The notes under the pieces: generated by a model
The model's database searches: none
Seen by the model: the letters and a program-made list of their open reading frames with translations, nothing else
What the model was told of the DNA's origin: nothing
Assembly (NCBI GenBank): GCA_018466975.1
Contig: CM031555.1
Span: forward strand, 3,162,001-3,226,000
Direction of reading: 5' to 3'
DNA from: Sparassis latifolia
Lineage: Eukaryota > Basidiomycota > Agaricomycetes > Polyporales > Sparassidaceae
Length of the DNA: 64,000 nt
Made by a program: the position numbers and the translations under genes
Part shown: piece by piece, positions 11,301-21,228 of the stretch
Layout: each line of letters begins with the position of its first letter
Position numbering within the stretch: the stretch's first letter is position 1

Positions 11301-11690
11301 CTACAAAATTTTGAGGGACTACGGGAACAACTCATACCAGGTGGACTTACCACGAAACCTCAAACAGCGTGGCATCCATGATGTCTTTCATGCTTCGCTG
11401 TTGCGAGTCCACGAGCCGAACGATGATCGGCTTTTCCCAGGACGCCTCGACAGCCAGATTGCTGAGCTGGAGGACCGAGACAATGAGTGGGCGATTGATA
11501 AAATTGTCGGCCATGTCGGGGCAGGTTTCGACGCCGTCTTCGAAGCTGTCTGGAAGTCGGGCGATCGATCATGGGTGCCATACGCGTCGATCACTCACCT
11601 CGGCGCACTGCAGTCCTATCTAGAAGCCCTTGGCATTGAGGACGCCGCTGCTACCTCCGGAACGGCACCACCACCGCCCGACCCACAGAT
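8389..11690 (+). pseudogene. Broken pol: RT, RNase H, integrase and chromo-like domain
   Basis: Conserved pieces appear in the expected order but in shifting frames. Reverse transcriptase (8389-8965) keeps the YLDD catalytic motif. A cluster of frame changes falls at about 8955-9040. RNase H (9040-9480) has LITDGSHGG and WVTDHKG. An Ala/Pro-rich linker is followed by frame changes near 10000, 10245 and 10360. Integrase has an HHCC zinc finger (H10393, H10405 region and CDTCMTC) and a DDE core (GIDFVGP, VSDRDVLF, HPESDGSTERAN). More frame changes occur near 11030-11130, and an in-frame TGA falls near 11270. The C-terminus (about 11490-11630) resembles a chromodomain. Most shifts are by -1, as single-base losses would give. 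The copy should not make a functional Pol. Confidence 0.88.
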
Positions 11691-11732
11691 TTTTGTGGGA
11701 AGTCTCGATTTGCCTGAAGGACGGGCCGCACC

Positions 11733-11741
11733 TATAAAAGG
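11733..11741 (+). promoter_or_regulatory. Internal TATA box upstream of the retroelement's third ORF
   Basis: TATAAAAGG lies 169 bases before the ATG at 11910. The stretch between them is pyrimidine-rich, as in many basidiomycete promoters. This suggests a separate internal transcript for ORF3. No transcript evidence is available here. Confidence 0.5.
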
Positions 11742-11909
11742 GCGCGGAGACGCGCCAGGAAGCCCCAGCGAAGGCTTCCACCTCAGTCCGAACACTTACC
11801 AGTCCTACCATCTCACTCGTGTACTCCCTGGCCTTACACTACCACTTCCTCTTACCGCGATCCTCTCTCGCTGCTGTACTCGGACCCCGACCTATTTTTC
11901 GCACTCGCT

Positions 11910-12650
11910 ATGGCTGAGCATGCGTACCTCACCCGGCTGGACAATAATGACATCTTCCTGTCGGACGGCCTTGGTTCGAACCACCGCTTCACGGTTACTC
12001 AGCTCCGACTCTACTCCGCGTTCGACAGAGTCCTTCGGCGTGGCGGGCCCCGAGGGAGCACACCTACCATACCTGGAGGATATGATCAGTTTTGCACCTG
12101 GTGGAACCGGGACGGTGCCTGCGCTTACAAGTTCTCGACGTATAACCGCACCACTCGATCAGTCGCCGTGATCGGTGAGCCGATCGACGTCGATTTCCTC
12201 GCACCTCTTCCCCCCCCTCCTCCTCCTCCTCCTGCCCTTCCTGCCGCGCTCAGTTTTCTCGCGCCCGGTGGCATCATCGATGAAGGGCTTGTGCAGACCG
12301 TCACCACACTCGCACTGCAGCAAGTCCGGCGCAGCCAGATGTTCACGGCATCCAAGCGCAAGGAGCGCGCCGAGCCCAAGGACGAAGGCAGGTCGAAGAA
12401 ACCTCGTGTGTTTGGGGCGCCGGCTGAGGGGATTGATCGCGGGGTGAAGACTGGGGTTGGCTCGAAGGTGGAGACCAGCTCGAGGCGTGTGAAGGAGAAG
12501 GGGAGGCAGAAGGAGAAGGAGAAGACGATGGAGACCCCGCCTGTTGCGAGCGGAAGCTCCACGGGCACGGCGACGGAGGCGCAGGAGGGCGCGCGGGAAA
12601 AGACGCCGTCGCTGATCGAGTATGACGATGAAGACAACATGCAGGGTTAG
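11910..12650 (+). CDS. Intact extra 3' ORF of the retroelement, unknown function
   Basis: Open frame of 246 residues between the chromo-like end of pol and the 3' LTR, where other elements may carry env or accessory genes. I recognise no domain. Residues 1-95 look globular (aromatics in CTWWNRDGACAYKFS). A run of eight or more prolines follows near residue 100. Residues 145-215 are rich in Lys, Arg and Glu and could act as a nuclear signal or nucleic-acid-binding tail. The C-terminus is acidic. There is no signal peptide or membrane span, so it is not an envelope protein. It overlaps the tail of the pol frame in another frame and has its own TATA box. It is undamaged while neighbouring pol is decayed, which argues it is either under selection or recently acquired. 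Confidence 0.7.
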   Translation: MAEHAYLTRLDNNDIFLSDGLGSNHRFTVTQLRLYSAFDRVLRRGGPRGSTPTIPGGYDQFCTWWNRDGACAYKFSTYNRTTRSVAVIGEPIDVDFLAPLPPPPPPPPALPAALSFLAPGGIIDEGLVQTVTTLALQQVRRSQMFTASKRKERAEPKDEGRSKKPRVFGAPAEGIDRGVKTGVGSKVETSSRRVKEKGRQKEKEKTMETPPVASGSSTGTATEAQEGAREKTPSLIEYDDEDNMQG

Positions 12651-12681
12651 GCTACCGTCGGTCGGTAGCCTGGAGGGCGTA
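12650..12681 (+). other. Hairpin plus short purine tract before the 3' LTR
   Basis: An 8-bp perfect stem GGCTACCG/CGGTAGCC with a 5-base loop begins at the ORF3 stop codon (12650-12670). It is followed by the purine-rich GGAGGG just before the LTR, a plausible short polypurine tract for plus-strand priming. The half-site TCGGTAGCC recurs near the right end of each LTR. Confidence 0.5.
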
Positions 12682-12976
12682 TGTGACGCAGCGGAACGGC
12701 GCTTACACTAATTTCCTTTCCTGTCTCGCTTATCACTTACCGCCGGTTCCGAGTCCTCCTCAGTATTGCGCGTTCCTCTCCCACCACTCAATTTTCTCTT
12801 TCGTCGGTCTGGGGACCTCCATTACCGGGGGGGGCCCCCAACGTATATAAGGTGTGCTGCTCGTAGAGTAAAGGGCAGCGTTCTTGTAAATCGAAAGTCA
12901 GCCTTTATCGCTGTAACTCTCGTGTGTGCGCTTTTCCGTGTGACGCGACCTTCCCTATTCGGTAGCCAGCGTCACA
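12682..12976 (+). repeat. 3' LTR (295 bp)
   Basis: By my reading identical to the 5' LTR at 3764-4058, with the same ends and TATA motif. It is followed by the duplicated GTATG at 12977-12981. Confidence 0.95.
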
Positions 12977-12981
12977 GTATG
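12977..12981. repeat. Target site duplication (right), GTATG
   Basis: Matches 3759-3763 exactly and marks the right border of the retroelement. Confidence 0.9.
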
Positions 12982-14286
12982 ATCAAGCTCGAGGTGTGGG
13001 ACGCACGCCATGGTTCCGCAGCATGCATTCAATCGTCTCACTTGGCAAACCTCTTGCAATCATCTGACTCATGATACGCGGATGTTAATGTTCTTTGACG
13101 TTGACAGTCTCTGCATACTTAGTTCCCCCGTTCTATGTGGACATAAGGCCTGAAGCTCAAGGAGTTCAACGGGACACTGCTGAAAATCTGGCTGCATTCT
13201 ACATATTTCTCTGCGCTGCTTCGCCTTCTGAACGGTCCTTCCGAGCGAAGTTGTCAATGTTCGTGGTCTTGCTGTTGGCAAGAATCGAAGCGAAGATAGC
13301 CTGGTGGTCGCAGCCTCGAGCGATGACATGGTGGTACAGTACACTATCTCATAATACATAACATGGTAATGCATAATACATACCTCATAGTGCATAGGCC
13401 TTGGGCGGTACGAAACTGCCCTTCGCAGCCAAAATCCAATGCCATAATGCATAAAATCTCACAATGCATAGCAAAATCCGGGCACCGACGCTATGCATTA
13501 TGAGATAGTGTACTGTATTTCCCAGCGTTCTCGCTGCTGCGCACTCCTGGAGGCATCATTTATTGGTGGCCCGGGCAGGCTGCCGAATTGACAGATTCAA
13601 CTTCGCCAGAGTGGAGAGCATGGGGAGGACCGAAACTCAAATGTGGTAAGTCGTTTCCGCCAGAGCACGACCGTATGCATAGTCCATGGCCACCTTGGCA
13701 CGGGTCCTCGCTTCGGGAAGCTGGCCTACCGCTGTGTCCCTCTTTCCTGAGGTCTGTGTTGTCGATTGTCAGTGGCTAAAGGCACTGCTTTTCAGTCTGG
13801 TCTGGCACGAGACCATGCTGCAGACGCGGGGGACGCGGAAGGCCAGACGCTGGAGCCATCCAAGACGCTTGGATCACCTTTACGTGTAAGGCGAAATTCT
13901 TACGAGGCTCTATTATTGGGGTGACGGAGCCGTCTATCGATTACGCAGGGCTGAGTCGCTTCGCAAAGATGGAGCCAGTGTGCGAAGAGAACCGGGGCGT
14001 GAGTTTTACGTATCCGTAATTTGACAATTTCTGGGAATTTTCCCTCTTCAGGCACCTTGAAGGGGCGTGTCGGTGGAAGCCAGCTGACCAAGGTGAGCTG
14101 TTCTAATTTATTTCTTGTTCATCTTTCAGGAGGCAACACTCATGAGTTCGCCAAACATGATCAATGAAGTGTTGGAGGAACCTCTTGTACTACTCTTGTA
14201 CCTCATCCTCCATCATGCGAATAAGCACGGTTCCACAGACAGGCCTGTTATCGTGAATATTTACGCTTTCCTCCTCTGGCACCGTC
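12982..14286. other. Intergenic region with a small inverted-repeat element
   Basis: Original sequence upstream of the SLC41 gene before the insertion, running to the 3' end of the ATPase gene. Apart from the element at 13337-13515 it shows only short open frames with no recognisable motif, so I call no gene. Confidence 0.5.
13337..13515. mobile_element. MITE with Tc1/mariner-like ends and TA duplication
   Basis: Terminal inverted repeats of about 20 bases start CAGTACACTATCTCATAAT at the left and mirror this at the right. The element is 179 bp, has no coding capacity, and is flanked on both sides by TA (13335-13336 and 13516-13517). CAGT...ACTG ends with a TA target are typical of the Tc1/mariner/pogo group. 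The interior is AT-rich and repeats CATAATGCATA-like motifs several times. Confidence 0.75.
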
Positions 14287-17200
14287 TCATCTCGGAGCAG
14301 CCTCAGTTGCGTTCAGATCTATAAAAATCATTCCGTACATGTGTTGATACAAAAGGTCCAAACTCGTCTGCCATCCAGTCATAAAAACGTGGGTATCGTC
14401 AACAGTCAGTATATAGGTCATCAGCCCGTACATGGCTGCCATGACATCGTCGTAGGATGCTAGTGCTTCGAACGCATACTCATCGTCCGCATGGTCGGGA
14501 CTAGCACCATCATCAGCAAAACCTGAGGCATAGAGATGAATCCAAAACTTACACATCATCAACCCCTTGATGTCCTTGACACGCGATTGCTCGATGCTCT
14601 TCCGCAATATTAGCACGCGTATACTGGCCCAAGCCAATAGTAGCACGCCGAACGCGACCGGAATGAGCCAGTACAACGGTGATAGGTGGTACGACCCGCC
14701 GAAGACCACGTGCAGAGGTGGTGTGTAGATAATGAACATGCCAAGACATGCGCCGCCGAGAATACCAACAAAGTTGTAGTAGTTTCCGACGATAGACTTG
14801 CCGAAGGGGAACGAGAACTTAGCTTTGACGGCGAAGACCTATTGAGAGCAAGGTAATCAGTATGCCAGGACGGAAAAACACGTCGAGCAAACATACGTTG
14901 AAACACTGCATAATGAATATCGACAGGTATGCTGACAGAGTTGGCGTCAGAGTACAATTACGCATGCAACGCAAGTGTTACTCACTGATGCCCTGTGCCT
15001 CACCATAACCTTGGACCTGTTGTGCGGCATCAAGTACTTGGCCGCGGGAGTTCGTGAAGTCGGGGCTTGACTTCAAGAAGTATGCTAAAATAGAAGCGTG
15101 CATTTAGCAATGGCACGTATCAACAGGTGTACAACGTACTGTGGGTGGTGGAGGACTGGGCATTGCGCAGATCTGTGGGAGTGAAGCCGTTCTTGTAGAA
15201 CACGACGAAGTATGCGACCAGACTGCGCAGTCGTAAGGTCAATACTCGTGTGTATTCAAGCATCCAGGGCACCATTAACGTACGCGCCAAGCATCTCGAT
15301 AACACCGGCCTCGAGATACGAGTAACTGAGCAGCTTGTTGTCCACAAGCTGCTCGTCATCCGTTTTCTCGAAGACCTCCTCCCAGAATCCGCGCGTGAAA
15401 GGTGCGGTCAACTTTGAGTGAAGTACAGATAACCGGCTTGGGCGGATGACGTCCTGCGTCTCAGTATCACGGTGCAGCGTCTTGGTCCGACGGAGCGCGC
15501 GTTTCTTGAGCGTGATGATAGAATTCTCGTTGACTGTGGAAAAGATGGAGTGAGCAGATCTTGGATCTTGAACATATGCGGAGTGAACGCGGACCTGGTT
15601 TCCGTGGGTTCATGCGCATCAACCCATCCTTCGTTTCAGGCTTATCCCAAGCGAATGAAAGCTAGCAAAAAAGGACTTCAGCGTGTCTCCTCGGACGAAG
15701 CACAGGCTGGTGACTCACAGCGACAAACAACTCGAAACCAAGATCTACAGCGATCTATCGTCAGAACTCATACTAGGCCCATGGGAATGACGCTGACCGA
15801 TAACCAAAATCAAGATAGCCGAAAGTGGAAGGGGGATCGGTACAACGACATCTATACAACAGTTGATTAGTGGGGAAAGTACCACGGACAGAGATACCTA
15901 CAAAGTAACTGCGGAATGACCTCTGGAGTACTGTGAGAGATCGTGTACCTGTGTGTGCAGGGTGTGAGGCCCGGCTATTCCAAATCAAACCCTCGTTACT
16001 CACTGGATTGAGCGCTTCAGGTTGACGAAGATCTGGCGACCTTCTGCAACACCCTCTATATTCATTATCACTACGTGCACAAGAAGTGTACATCACAGAA
16101 GTACTCACTGACGGTCGAGGCGAAGTTGTCGTCCAGGAGAATCATATTTGCGGCTTCCTTGGACACGTCAGAGCCAGAAACGTTCATCGCAATACCGAGA
16201 TCGGCCTGGTCAATGTTTTCAATAAGTGCTTCGCAAATGTCAATACATCACTGTCGTACCTTCTTGAGTGCAGGCGAATCGTTGACACCGTCCCCAGTAC
16301 TGATAGCGAGAGAATCTGGTGAGCCAATGAAGAGCGGTCAGAAACGCGGGGCACTTACACTCCAACAATATGGCCGAGGGCCTGAGCATGCTTGACTGTA
16401 GAACGGTGTCGTCAGTAGTTGCAGAAGGCAACTGATTTTATTCTGCTGACCGATTTCGAGCTTATGCTGCGGTGAAGTACGAGCAAACACGATTTCCTTT
16501 TGGCGAAGACTGGAAATGGGGAGTTGAAGAGGAAGTACATATGAACAAGCAGAGGCACATACTCTGATCCCATTGCCATCCCTGAAGGCCATCGATATCA
16601 TCTCCATGGACCACGACAGCGTCGACCTCATCTTCGTATATTGCTTCAACCGGACGGCCAGTTTTCGCGCTGAGGGTTTCCTTGGTGTCCCCAATGATGA
16701 GGTTGATCTTGCGTGCGATGGCTTCCGCAGTCTTGGGATGATCACCTGGTGGTTGAAATCAGCATTTCTTCTGTCGGATGGGTCTTAGATTAACATACCA
16801 GTTACCATCATGACCTTGATACCAGCGAGACGAAGGGTGCCGATGGCCTCGCGGACACCGTGCTTGGGCGGATCCTCGAGAGAAATCAGGCCGCAGAAGG
16901 AGTATTCCGTACTGGGGTAGTTGCCGTCGTTCTTGCTGAAGGCATAAGACGCGTCGTATTGATCCGAGGGCAGCAGCTTCTGGGCGCAGGCGATGACACG
17001 ATGGCCTCTTGATGCCATGTACTGATTGATCGTGCAAGTCAGTAAACAGTTTCTCTGTGGTAATCGAGCGACTTACGTTGTAGGCCTCGTCATAGGCATC
17101 CTTGAACGCGTCCGTGATGGGTTCAATATTTCCGTCTTTCATGTAGGTGGAGCACTTTGCAAGTACACGCTCAGGGGCGCCCTTGATGTAGAGCGTAAGG

Positions 17201-19607
17201 TTTCCAGTCGAATGCGGCTTGTCGAGCTGATTGGAGCCGTTAGCATTGGACCACGACGAAAAACAACCAGACTTACGATAACCAATGCCCACTTGTTGGA
17301 CGAGTTGAACGGAATCTCGAAGACCTTGGGGTGAGCCTTTTGCAGCGCATCATAATCAACTTGACGGCCAGCGAAACGAGTGAGACCGGTCTCGGTGGCG
17401 TCACCGAGAATTTCGCGCTTGTCGAAGGGTATGTCTGTTTTGTCGAACTTGACGCGAGAGTTCAAAGCAGCGATGTGGACCATCTCCGTCATACCCGGAG
17501 CTTTCATCGAAAATACTTCCGTCGATTCGGAGTCATTGTTCGACTGGGCTCTCTTGTCAGGAAATATGTACAAAGAGACGACCGTGGCGACAAACCTGGA
17601 AGGCAGTGTACATGCGTTCTCCGCTCCACAAGTTCGTGACCTTGCAACGGGTGAGTTGGAAATTGAGAATGGCCACGTCGAAGTCATACCGTCATTTGAT
17701 TCCTCGTCAAAGTACCAGTCTTGTCCGTGGCAAGCAGAGTGAGCTACAAGACAAGATATGAGACTATGCGTTGAAATGTCACAGTCAGAAACATTTACAG
17801 AGCCTGCGTACAACGTCGATCAGGATATCATTAATCAATTGAATAAATGGAAACGTACCAAGTGTTTCGACACCTTGCAGGTCCTTAACGAGGACGTTCT
17901 GCGCGGCCATTCGCTTGGCAGCGATTGACAACCTGAGCTTCAGGTCAGTAGCATCCTTTTCGTCATGATATTCATAGCTCACAAAAGAGTGACGGTAGAA
18001 GGCAGACCTTCGGGCACGAAGGCAACAAGGATGGAGACAGCGAACGTGACGGTTTGCGCGCCCTTGCCCTTGTAAGCGGTCGTGATACCGACGACGAAAA
18101 ATATCACGGCGAATACGACGGCGATGGACGAGACCATGATGACGAAGCGGCCGCTGAATATCATGATTGTGTTGTCAATGTATGCTCAAGTAAATACGAA
18201 GAGAATGGCCTACATTTCGACGGAAAGCGGGCTCTTGTTTCCGGACTCTCCGCCGGTAAGAGCTGCGATTTGACCTGAAAAGCCGATAAATACGTTGCCC
18301 AAGTCAACCGAACGATGTACCTTACCGATGAACGTGTGGTCACCAGTTCGGACAACAACTGACGAGAACGAGATCAGGTGAAAATTCACATCTCTACTAA
18401 GGGAAGTACGTACCTCCCCAGCCTTCGCCGTTGACGACCAGACAGGAGTTGAAAACCTTTGTGGATCTTAGTGGCCGTGAAGGCAGAAAGAGTAAAGTAC
18501 CAACCAGATTCTCCGCCTCTACAGGTCTCGCTTTGCTGCCCTCAGGTAGTGCAAAACGTTCTTGGGCTTCAGATTCTCCTGTCAAGCTACTGTTGTCGAC
18601 CTTCATGTCAGTAGACGCAAAGATGATGAGATCGGCAGGCGTCTTGTCGCCAGTGCGCTGCGGAGATATGATGCAAAAAAAGCCAAACCTAATCAATATG
18701 CGAACTTAAGCTCGCACTACGACTCACAATTAAAACGATGTCCCCCTTCACCAAGTCTGCGGCGGGAACGTTTTGGATGCTTCCATCACGGACTACGCGG
18801 CAACTGGGAGGGATCATGGCCAAGAACGATGCGAGAATGGCCTCGGACTTCTGGATTTGGAAGAACTCGATGAAGGCGTTGAGGAAAGCTACGGCAATGA
18901 GGATACCACCCAAGTAAGTGTTGGCGAAGTTGTCCTACAATGATTTCAAACAAGCGTCAAACCCTCGTCTGCTATGATCGGAGAAGACGGCAGACCGACC
19001 TTGAAATCTATACCCAGCAAAATGTACTCGAGGATGCCTGCAATGATCAACAGAATGTTGAACATTGTCATGAGTAATTCAATGTACTTCAAATTAAATT
19101 GAGCGATGATCGACATCAGATGAAATTATGGGACGATACCTTTCTCAACGCAGATTTCTTCTTGGGAGGGGAGAGGACGTTAGGACCATCGCGGGCAAGC
19201 CTTGATTTTGCCTCGTCCGCGGTCAAACCTAATGAAAGGCCGGGATCCTTGGCGTCGAACGACGTCGCCAGCTCAGGGCCGAGTTCCTTGACTGTCAACT
19301 TGTGCTCGTGGATGTCGACCTTGTCCGTCTCCCCGGCCTCTGCGCCCTTTTTGCCCTTGGCCTTCTCCTCGTCGAGATGCTCGTAGCCGGCCGCAGCGAG
19401 CTCCTTATCTTCTTTGGTCATCTCGCGATGCATCTCCACTCCTCTCGGACGGCCATGTCCGTAGATAACCTTTTCCTCGTAGACAGCGCCCGCCTCCTCG
19501 TCGGGAAAGGCGACAGCTCGTGTGCCAACGGCCTCCTGGTCGTGTGGCTTCACTTCGCGTTTCTCATCGAACACAGCATCGGGGTCATTGCCAGCGACAG
19601 TCATCAC
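14287..19607 (-). CDS. Na+/K+-ATPase-like (type IIC-like) P-type cation ATPase
   Basis: Many-exon gene for a membrane pump that uses ATP to move monovalent cations, probably at the plasma membrane. The first exon (19607-19140) has a long charged leader and the ATPase N-domain motif ([17 protein letters not shown]). Later exons give M1-M2, the actuator domain ([18 protein letters not shown]), M4 with VPEGLP near 18000, the phosphorylation loop DKTGTLT near 17715, the nucleotide-binding KGAPERVL, the hinge [20 protein letters not shown] near 16300, and M5-M6 with an acidic pair spread over IDLGFEL near 15755-15810. In animal Na,K-pumps the second acidic residue is Asp; here it is Glu. C-terminal helices and a soluble tail end at 14287. 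The final exon border is uncertain. Fungal relatives act in Na+/K+ handling; ion specificity here is inferred. Confidence 0.85.
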
Positions 19608-21228
19608 GAAGAGCCTCGAGCGACAAAGTCAAAGGAAACGCAGTCGAGTCGTCTGAAGAACAAAGGCGACGACGAGGTTTTTAACCAGGACGGTCCAAAA
19701 TTTTCTTTCACAAGCGATGAGAATGGGGTAAGTTACCAGCGGAAGGACCTTATCAGGGCCGATGGCATCTTAATGCACATGGGTCGCATGATTAGAGCAA
19801 GCTGGATCATCGCACAAGCAATCGGGCACTGGTGCAAAAGATTCGGACGAACGGCCAAAAGCCCTCACCTCAAATAAAATTGAGTGTCGTCGCCGTGAAA
19901 GGGAACACACGTGATCGTGTCCGGGCGCATCTCCTCAACGCGAAGTCTCGATACAGACTGGATGCGGCACTCTTTCCGAGCTTCCAAGCTCCAGAAGGTA
20001 CGGAGCCAGTCCTCGAGGCACCACACAGCAGATGAGAAGGGTAGGTTACAACGCACCATGAGACCCAATGTCCGGCAGGACACCGGACATGTCAGACTTC
20101 AGGCGGTATGAAGGCAGTAGAACCCGCTCACACAGCGCTCACAGCTGACGCCTCGTTATCTTGTTACGTATAACAAGAATGGGGAGCAACTTCACGAGGC
20201 AGTTCAGACTGATTGAGAATCGACAGAGAAGGCCGAACAGAGCCTCAAATATGATCGGAAGACCGATGCAAGCTCAATGGCTATGCATCCACGCGTCCAC
20301 TGGGTACTAGGCAGTGGCGTCTTCTAACAGTGGCAGACCAGGTCAAGTTTTGTTATAAGCTCCTAGGATGTTAGTTGGAAATTCATTCGACAATTCGAAG
20401 TGAAAACAAAAACACAGATATGTCGTAGCCTGGTGAAGTACCCAATGTCCGCGCTTGATCACAGATGTCGATGCAGAAGCATCTCAACCGGTCCGTGGCA
20501 CAGAAACTTTGCTATTATTGCCCAAATTCTTGTTCAGAGGTTGGCGGTAAACAAGATGGTGGTCGTCGAAGACAAGATCGAACTTGAATATTTGAATGCT
20601 GACTCAAGTGCACTGTCGGCGCAGCATCGGCTCGTTGGTCGGCATGTCGGTCACCAATTTTTGTCTAAGATTCTTGGTAATATTTAACGTTGTACATATA
20701 CAATTGACGAAAAGACGTTGTCAAGCCCGAGAGCTCTGTCGAACGGGCAACTCCAGTATATATCGACACCAAGACGGAGTAGGAGCGAGATGGGATACTA
20801 GAAGTCACTGCAACGGCGACTTCAAGATCATCTCATAAGATCTCTACAATCCCCGCCGTTGACAAACTGGCCGCTGGCGGCGGTTGGCACCCCCTTCGTA
20901 GCGTTTGGCAACTCCCCAGAAGCTTAAGGCTGCAAACAGGTGAAGTAGGATCCGACCACATGAACAGAAGCAGCGGCACTATCACGGATCGAAATGAGGA
21001 GAATACCAAACCACTGTGGATCTCCAGATAGCACTCGGATCAGCTGAACGATCGACAATGAACAATTCAGATTGCCAGAGATGAGGTCACTTGAGTACCA
21101 TACCGCGTCGTGTGCACGACCGCAATCCTCTGCCGAAGAATATCCTACGAACCACCTTTCACGTAAAAGAGACCCAATGCACAACAGCAAACACACTCGA
21201 ACGGTTGTGCCTACATCGATCGGACGAC
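19608..21228. other. Intergenic region upstream of the ATPase gene
   Basis: Holds the ATPase promoter and the 3' end of the dioxygenase gene. No coding motif was recognised. An imperfect palindrome with ATGTCCGG/CCGGACAT arms lies at about 20068-20090 and includes a 15-mer also found upstream of the neighbouring gene. Confidence 0.5.
20077..20091 (-). promoter_or_regulatory. 15-bp motif shared by two neighbouring promoters (copy 1)
   Basis: AGGACACCGGACATG, about 470 bases upstream of the ATPase start, recurs exactly at 22307-22321, about 90 bases upstream of the DOPA-dioxygenase start. Both genes run on the minus strand, so the motif has the same orientation to each. No regulator is known to me. 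Confidence 0.35.

Larger units (their letters stand above)
3764..12976 (+). mobile_element. Complete Ty3/gypsy (chromodomain-type) LTR retrotransposon, 9.2 kb
   Basis: Bounded by two 295-bp LTRs that I read as identical, each starting TGTGACGC and ending GCGTCACA, and flanked by the 5-bp duplication GTATG. Inside, in order, are an intact gag-protease ORF (4218-8390), reverse transcriptase, RNase H, integrase and a chromo-like C-terminus spread over several frames (about 8389-11690), and a separate intact ORF of 246 codons (11910-12650). The order PR-RT-RH-IN defines Ty3/gypsy. I did not recognise a canonical tRNA primer-binding site behind the 5' LTR. Identical LTRs imply very recent insertion, yet pol is broken, so mobilisation by enzymes supplied in trans is likely. 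The insertion separates the SLC41 gene from its upstream DNA. Confidence 0.95.

Noticed and set aside
11910..12650. ORF3 of the retroelement as an envelope gene
   Set aside because: It has the env position but no signal peptide, hydrophobic fusion segment or membrane anchor.
13588..13889. Short plus-strand open frames after the MITE
   Set aside because: About 65 codons each, overlapping in different frames, with no recognisable domain or splice pattern.
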